In this document: one piece after another, positions 59,672 through 64,000 of the stretch
How the letters are laid out: each line of letters opens with the position of its first letter
Numbering within the stretch: position 1 is the stretch's first letter
Source: CAWEPK01 sp963835595
Lineage (GTDB): Bacteria; Desulfobacterota; Syntrophorhabdia; Syntrophorhabdales; WCHB1-27
DNA length: 64,000 bases
NCBI GenBank assembly: GCA_963835595.1
Contig: CAWIGL010000002.1
Span: 1,922,001-1,986,000, forward strand
Direction: 5' to 3'
Translations under genes and position numbers: made by a program
The notes under the pieces: model-generated
What the model was told of the DNA's origin: nothing
Databases searched by the model: none
The model's input: only the letters and a program-made list of their open reading frames with translations

Positions 59672-60304
59672 ATGGAAGACCTTGTCAAGGCGCTGCGGGA
59701 CCTGGACGAAAAACGCGTTTACAGCCTGGTTGAAGAAAAGATCGGGGAAGGCGCGCCAGCCATCGAGATCGTGAAGGCGTGCAACCGGGGCATGGTCGAG
59801 GTGGGCGAGCTTTTTTCGAGCTGCCGGTACTTTATCAGCCAGCTTATCTTCTCAGCCGAGATACTCAAGAACGTGATGAAGCGCCTCGAACCCCTCCTCC
59901 AGGGCGCTGCCGGGGACCTGTCCGAAGGCAAGGTCGTCATAGGCACGGTAAAGGGCGACATCCACGACATCGGCAAGAACGTCGTCGTCACGCTGCTTCG
60001 CGGCTCGGGCTTCGAGGTGATCGATTTGGGGGTGAACGTGGCTGCGGAGAAGTTCGTTGCGGCCTTGAAGGAGAGCGGCGCTGCCGTCCTCGGCCTCAGC
60101 GCGCTCCTCAACCTGACGTACCCGGAGATGAAAAACGTTGTCGATGAAGTGGGGAAAGCGGGCCTGCGCGGCCGGGTGAAGATCGTCATCGGCGGTGCGC
60201 CGTGCAACGAGCAGGTGCGCGCCTTCACGGGCGCTGACTTCTATGCCCAGGACGCGGTGGCAGGCGTCAATATCTGCAAGGCCGTCTACGCCGGCAAATC
60301 GTAG
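59672..60304 (+). CDS. Corrinoid (B12)-binding methyltransferase subunit
   Basis: A 210-residue corrinoid protein of the MtbC/MtaC/MtvC type. An N-terminal four-helix cap (residues 1-85) with NRGMVEVGELFSSCRYFISQ is followed by a B12-binding Rossmann domain: GTVKGDIHDIGKNVV near residue 97 (His that ligates cobalt), LGLSALLNLTYPEM near 145 and IVIGGAPCNEQV near 172. It accepts a methyl group from a substrate-specific methyltransferase and passes it on. Its partner here is the UroD-type protein just upstream. A second methyltransferase to tetrahydrofolate and a reductive activator are not in the window. Start has GGAGGGGG upstream. Confidence 0.92.
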   Translation: MEDLVKALRDLDEKRVYSLVEEKIGEGAPAIEIVKACNRGMVEVGELFSSCRYFISQLIFSAEILKNVMKRLEPLLQGAAGDLSEGKVVIGTVKGDIHDIGKNVVVTLLRGSGFEVIDLGVNVAAEKFVAALKESGAAVLGLSALLNLTYPEMKNVVDEVGKAGLRGRVKIVIGGAPCNEQVRAFTGADFYAQDAVAGVNICKAVYAGKS

Positions 60305-60313
60305 AAAGCAGCT

Positions 60314-62149
60314 TTACGAAGCCAGGTCTCTCCGGGGCGTCTCGTCGTGATACCCGAAGAAATCGGCCGCCCCCTGCTTTCCCATGTAACGGTCGAGGAG
60401 CTTCCGGTCGCACTTGAGCAGATCGACCATAATGAGGCCGTCCAGGCCGTTGCCGAATGAGCCGTCGATATTGAAGCCCATCAGCCTGCCGCCCAGCTTC
60501 ACGTACTGCTTCAGCAGCACGGGCACGCCCTTTCTGTCCGCCTCGATGTCTGCGACGAGCGCCGAGAGGTCGTCGATATCGGCGGTCATGCGGCTGTACT
60601 CCTCAAGACCGAGCCGCTTGAGCGACCGGTTCTTCAGCGGTTTTCTCGGGCTTATGAGCCGGGCAAGGTCCGGCGCGTAGTGGTTGACGGTCATATAAGA
60701 GACGATCAACTGCCTGGACAGGTCGGAATAGGCGTCGCTGATGGTAACCGGGCCGAATAAGATCGTGTATCCGGGGTTGAGGGCGACGAAGCGGGCGATG
60801 CCCTTCCAGAGAAGGAGCAGCGGGGAGTATAACCGCTGGTACTCCTCCCGGACGAACGACCTTCCGAGCTCGATGCCCCGGTAGACGTGCTGCAGGAAGT
60901 CCTGGTTGAAATCGAACAGGGTATTCGTGTAGAGGCCCCTTTTGCCGAACCGCCCGAGGATCAGATCGACCTGCCCGAGCCGGTATGCCCCGACGACCTC
61001 CAGCGTCCTGGTGCTCCAGACGAAAAGGTGCGTATAGTAGAGGTCGAAACGGGCAAGATCGACCGGCCTGCCCGTGCCCTCCCCGACCTTACGGAAGGTG
61101 ACCTCCCGGAGACGCCCGATCTCGAAGAGGAGATTAGGTATCTGGTGGGCCTTGGCGTAGAAGACGGCAAATCCGTCCGATTCGAGGAGAAGCTGCCTGG
61201 ACGGAAGGCTATCGACCTCCCGCCGGATCATGCCCGGATCGGCAGCCCCGGAGACGGCCCGTCTCACTACGGATAATCGGTCTGCATTCATGGCTGTGCC
61301 CCCTGCTGCCTCAAGGCAGCGATGCTTGAGCGCGTAAGTCCTCATGCGCAGGTATCCCATCAGTTTCTTGTCGTCGAGGGTCTCCATCTTCCTGAAGGGT
61401 ACGGCGCTGCCTATCCTGATCTTTATGGTCTTGTCGGCCTTGTTGAGCAGCTCGTGGGGGAGCAATACCGTCCGGAGCTTCGGGTGGACCATGCCTGCCA
61501 GTTGGAAGAAAAGGCTGTTGGCGCCGTCGAAGAAGACAGGGACGACGTGCGCCCGGGCCTTATGGACGAGCCTCGCGATAGTGGCGTTCCATTCGGGGTC
61601 GATGACCTTCCGTTCCCGCACGTGAAGGTGGGACACCGAGCCTGCGGGAAAGACGGCCAGGGCGTGGCCCCCCTGGAGCCATCTCAGGGCCTCCTTCAGG
61701 GACCGGGCGTTTCGCATCGTGGCAGCCCTTGTGCCGAAGGGATCGACGCAGAGCAGGAGGTCGCGCAGCTCCGGGATCCTGCCGAGGAGATAGTTTGCCA
61801 TGATCTTGACGTCGGGACGGACGCGCAGGAGAAGGGCGCCGAGCATGAGGCCCTCTATCCCGCCGAAGGGGTGGTTCGCAACGACGACGAGAGGTCCCGT
61901 AGCCGGGACAGCGGCAAGGTCGTCCCCGCTCACGTCGTAACGTATCTTCAGCTTCTGAAGACTTTCGTCGATAAAACCCATCGTCTCGTCCTTCGCGCCG
62001 ATGTCGCGGTATACGGAGTCGAGCCTTCCGAGCGACAGGACGTTCTCGACCGCCCCGGCTACGGCAGCCGACAGCCTTTTCGGCAGGGCACGGCCGGCGG
62101 GCAGGGGTAATTTGAATATCTTTCCGCGCTCATGTTCGAGTATGTCCAA
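60314..62149 (-). CDS. Fusion acyltransferase (OlsF-like, likely ornithine lipid synthesis)
   Basis: A 611-residue protein with two acyltransferase domains. The N-terminal half is PlsC/OlsA-like: VVVANHPFGGIEG near residue 93 (the HX4D-type active site) and FPAGSVSHLHVRERK near 165. The C-terminal half (from about 320) is a GNAT-type OlsB-like N-acyltransferase with GSHQIPNLLFEIGRLREVTFRKVGEG-type sequence, seen as LFEIGRLREVTFR, and GFNIDGSFGNGLDGLIMVDL near the end. The order matches OlsF, which makes ornithine lipids in one protein. The start is TTG with AGGAGG. It converges on the corrinoid gene. The amino-acid head group is not certain. Confidence 0.8.
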   Translation of the reverse strand: MDILEHERGKIFKLPLPAGRALPKRLSAAVAGAVENVLSLGRLDSVYRDIGAKDETMGFIDESLQKLKIRYDVSGDDLAAVPATGPLVVVANHPFGGIEGLMLGALLLRVRPDVKIMANYLLGRIPELRDLLLCVDPFGTRAATMRNARSLKEALRWLQGGHALAVFPAGSVSHLHVRERKVIDPEWNATIARLVHKARAHVVPVFFDGANSLFFQLAGMVHPKLRTVLLPHELLNKADKTIKIRIGSAVPFRKMETLDDKKLMGYLRMRTYALKHRCLEAAGGTAMNADRLSVVRRAVSGAADPGMIRREVDSLPSRQLLLESDGFAVFYAKAHQIPNLLFEIGRLREVTFRKVGEGTGRPVDLARFDLYYTHLFVWSTRTLEVVGAYRLGQVDLILGRFGKRGLYTNTLFDFNQDFLQHVYRGIELGRSFVREEYQRLYSPLLLLWKGIARFVALNPGYTILFGPVTISDAYSDLSRQLIVSYMTVNHYAPDLARLISPRKPLKNRSLKRLGLEEYSRMTADIDDLSALVADIEADRKGVPVLLKQYVKLGGRLMGFNIDGSFGNGLDGLIMVDLLKCDRKLLDRYMGKQGAADFFGYHDETPRRDLAS

Positions 62150-62518
62150 GCATCCCTCCTTGTCTTACCTCTCGCTTTTTCATTCTCTTTTCCTCGCACA
62201 GGTTACACATGGTCGGTTAACCGGGGATGAGAGCCGCGTGAAAAATGCGTTAATACCTTACGCCGCCGTCCGCTGCGAAAAGATGGAAGAGTCCCGCCCC
62301 GGAACGGGAGGGGCCGGGGCGGGACCGCAAAGAGGGGAGGACATGCTCGTTACGTCTTAAGCATACGGGCCTTACGTTAACGGCATATGATGAATCTGTT
62401 GATAAGGCGTTAAAAGGGCGAAAAAACCGGGGCGGGCAGAAAAAACGGGTCCCGCCCTCGCGCCGTGTTATAATTAAGAACGGGAACCATACCGCAGACG
62501 GTAAGGAGGAGCGCCACC

Positions 62519-62839
62519 ATGAACTATTACATGGCAGATACGCCGGGCAGGCTCAGGATAGAATGCCCGGCGCTCAAGTCGGGCAGTCCTGATTTCGATC
62601 GCTTCCGCGCATTCATCGCGGGCATCGAGGGCGTCTCCAAGGTCACTATCAGGCCCGAGATCGGCAGCGCCGTCATCCTTTACGACCCTGCGAAGCTCGA
62701 CCACGGGAGGCTCCTTGAGGCCCTCGACAAAAGCGGCTATTTTGACCATTCGAAGGCAAAAACGCCGGACGATTACCTTGAGAAAGGCATCGAAGAGGCA
62801 TGGGAGACCGCGGCTAAAGTAATCGAAGACGTCGTTTAG
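62519..62839 (+). CDS. Small HMA-like protein without CxxC (first copy)
   Basis: A 106-residue protein that looks like a heavy-metal-associated (HMA) ferredoxin-like fold: NYYMADTPGRLRIECPALK, then IAGIEGVSKVTIRPEIGSAV and LDKSGYFDHSKAKTPDDYL. The CxxC metal site of true HMA domains is absent. A paralogue of the same length lies at 63353-63661. AGGAGG precedes the ATG. Gap 62150-62518 upstream shows no convincing gene. The function is unknown. Confidence 0.7.
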   Translation: MNYYMADTPGRLRIECPALKSGSPDFDRFRAFIAGIEGVSKVTIRPEIGSAVILYDPAKLDHGRLLEALDKSGYFDHSKAKTPDDYLEKGIEEAWETAAKVIEDVV

Positions 62840-63015
62840 GAGCTCGCTTTTAGCCCTCTTCAAAGGGGATTCGGGTGCCGCGCCGGGACCGCAGGGCGGC
62901 GGGCTATGCTCGATGGCGCCCGCCCGTCCCTTCTCCTTGCCCTCCATCTCGCTCTTAGCCAAAAATTAACATACGCGAAATAAAGGGTTAACAAACGACA
63001 TGTAGACTGATATCG

Positions 63016-63336
63016 ATGCAAAACGAGCTGCATAACGACCGGCCCGGAGTCGAGGGAGAGGGCAAGACGAGCTGCCCTTCGTGCGGCTCGCAGGCAGTCT
63101 ACAAGTACGGAAGGACCAAAAGCCGGCAGCGCTACATCTGCATGATGTGCAACCGCCAGTTCATACCCGGCCGCCAGAGGCGCTACCCCGGCGCAAGGCC
63201 GGACTGCCCCGCCTGCGGTGCAAGCACCCACGTATTCAAAAGAAAGAAGGACGGCTACGCGGTATTCAGGTGCTGCCGGTATCCCGATTGCCGCACCTAC
63301 GTAAAAGCGAAGGTAGAAGAGAGCGATAACACCTGA
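63016..63336 (+). CDS. Double zinc-ribbon protein (InsA-like N-terminal fold)
   Basis: A 106-residue protein with two zinc ribbons: CPSCGSQAVYKYGRTKSRQR then CMMCNRQF, and CPACGASTHVF ... CCRYPDC near the end. The first ribbon resembles the InsA-type zinc ribbon of IS1 transposases. No catalytic transposase domain follows, so it may be a leftover or a small regulator. It sits between the two HMA-like genes on the same strand, 16 bases before the second, and may be co-transcribed with it. Confidence 0.65.
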   Translation: MQNELHNDRPGVEGEGKTSCPSCGSQAVYKYGRTKSRQRYICMMCNRQFIPGRQRRYPGARPDCPACGASTHVFKRKKDGYAVFRCCRYPDCRTYVKAKVEESDNT

Positions 63337-63352
63337 AAGCGAGGAGGGGAGC

Positions 63353-63661
63353 ATGGGCTACTACCTGCACGACCTGCCCGGAAGACTGAGAATAACGACG
63401 CCCTTCATGAAGAACAACCAGGAGGCGGCCTGCGCGGTGGAGGGCCTTCTGCTTGCCGTTGGCGGCGTCGCAAGCGTGGCCGTCAACACCAGGACGGGGA
63501 GCTGCCTGGTCAACTACGACCCGAAAAAAGCAAAGAGGGACGAGATCCTTTCCGTCCTCGTCCGCATGGGCTACTTCGACCCGTCGAAGGCCATTACGAA
63601 CGATCAATATATCCACGAGGCGGCTTCCAAGCTCCTGTCGCTCATCGCCGCCTTCATTTAA
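63353..63661 (+). CDS. Small HMA-like protein without CxxC (second copy)
   Basis: A 102-residue paralogue of the protein at 62519-62839. GYYLHDLPGRLRITTPF matches the first copy's opening, followed by LLLAVGGVASVAVNTRTGS, VNYDPKKAKRDEILSVLV, and GYFDPSKAITNDQYIHEA. Again the CxxC is missing. GAGGGGAG precedes the ATG. The DPGRLR-like opening and the YDPxK block are shared by both copies, so they form one family, probably derived from an HMA domain. The function is unknown. Confidence 0.72.
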   Translation: MGYYLHDLPGRLRITTPFMKNNQEAACAVEGLLLAVGGVASVAVNTRTGSCLVNYDPKKAKRDEILSVLVRMGYFDPSKAITNDQYIHEAASKLLSLIAAFI

Positions 63662-63675
63662 GCATCCCCCCGTCT

Positions 63676-63720
63676 CCCGGCCCTTTCAAAAAAGGCAAAG
63701 GGCCGGGGGCCTTTCTTTCC
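63676..63720. terminator. Strong terminator between convergent genes
   Basis: A perfect 11-bp stem CCCGGCCCTTT/AAAGGGCCGGG (63676-63686 and 63697-63707) is followed by GGCCTTTCTTTCC. It serves the second HMA-like gene and may also act for the convergent DUF445 gene. Confidence 0.75.
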
Positions 63721-64000
63721 TCATGGAAGGCCCCGGAAGATGCAAGAGATAAGGTAAATGAGAAGCCCCGCCAGCCCGCCCACAATCGTGCCGTTTATCC
63801 TTATCCATTGAAGGTCCTTGCCGACGTGCAGCTCGATCCGCCTGCTCGTGGCCTCCGGGTCCCATTTCCTGACCGTATCCGATATGAATACGGCAAAAAG
63901 CTCCCTGTTCCCCTCCACGGTCCCCGATATCCATGCGCGCAGGCCCTTGTTGATCCGTTCCTTCAGGTCATTATCGTTGATCGCCCCCTGCCCCGCGTTC
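63721..64000 (-). CDS. DUF445 family membrane protein, C-terminal part
   Basis: The last part of a DUF445 gene that begins beyond the right edge. The visible 92 residues include AINDNDLKERINKGLRAWIS, SDTVRKWDPEATSRRIEL, and the hallmark VGKDLQWIRINGTIVGGLAG before a closing membrane helix LLIYLISCIF and the stop. DUF445 proteins are poorly characterised inner-membrane proteins. Nothing can be said about the missing N-terminus or its promoter. It converges on the HMA-like genes at a shared terminator. Confidence 0.88.
   Translation of the reverse strand, partial: NAGQGAINDNDLKERINKGLRAWISGTVEGNRELFAVFISDTVRKWDPEATSRRIELHVGKDLQWIRINGTIVGGLAGLLIYLISCIFRGLP

Noticed and set aside
62150..62518. 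A gene between the OlsF-like protein and the first HMA-like gene
   Set aside because: The open frame there has low-complexity composition and no start site. I see only intergenic sequence.

Overview
The window is GC-rich (roughly 60 percent or more by eye) and comes from a Gram-negative, probably anaerobic bacterium. The indications are a hopanoid cluster, an outer-membrane beta-barrel protein, MurJ and MreB, a GTP-type PEP carboxykinase, an AmmeMemoRadiSam enzyme, a UroD-type methyltransferase with its corrinoid protein, and a branched-chain-type ABC importer. A deltaproteobacterial (Desulfobacterota-like) host fits best, but the lineage is an inference. No rRNA, tRNA or CRISPR array was seen.

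Layout. 1-8 kb: end of lgt, a MATE exporter, a radical SAM protein, a very small basic protein, greA, an acyl-CoA ligase, a ModE-type regulator beside a Mop protein, and an MFS transporter behind a TPP riboswitch. 8-20.5 kb: a hopanoid block (hpnJ, hpnK, shc, hpnA, a DUF116 protein, hpnH, a CruF-like protein, hpnG, hpnI) covering adenosylhopane formation and the enzymes for a bacteriohopanetetrol cyclitol ether. A complete IS1182-like element lies between hpnG and hpnI, inside an older dispersed repeat. 20.5-28.7 kb: an outer-membrane protein, a PilZ protein, a repeat-rich gap, an M18 aminopeptidase, lon and amrS. 28.8-34.2 kb: an accessory, partly AT-richer island with an orphan DNA methyltransferase carrying a nuclease-like tail, a HigBA toxin-antitoxin pair, a lone TRAP binding protein, a SeqA-like protein, small unknown genes and palindromes. 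34.2-42.5 kb: a sulfur carrier with a TtuA-type thiolase and a GAF/degenerate-GGDEF protein, a tandem triplication, mreB, pckG, a GntR regulator and murJ. 43-60.3 kb: a long co-directional catabolic cluster (old-yellow-enzyme reductase, two zinc dehydrogenases, five-gene ABC importer, flavoprotein, DUF362 protein, IlvD/Edd dehydratase, VOC protein, KDPG aldolase, KDG kinase, UroD-type methyltransferase, corrinoid protein). 60.3-64 kb: an OlsF-like fusion acyltransferase, two small HMA-like proteins around a zinc-ribbon protein, and the end of a DUF445 gene.

Working together. The 43-60 kb cluster combines import, oxidation, a semi-phosphorylative Entner-Doudoroff core and a corrinoid methyltransferase module. 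My reading is catabolism of an O-methylated sugar acid or a similar methoxylated carbohydrate, which is a hypothesis. The SeqA-like gene near an orphan methyltransferase is the other standout.

Sequence quality. Many housekeeping genes (greA, shc, the M18 aminopeptidase, lon, mreB, pckG, the GntR gene, the KDG kinase, the UroD-type gene) are broken by one-base shifts, several of them in homopolymers. The proteins read through cleanly once the shifts are undone, so I treat most breaks as consensus errors of the assembly and annotate those genes as single CDSs.
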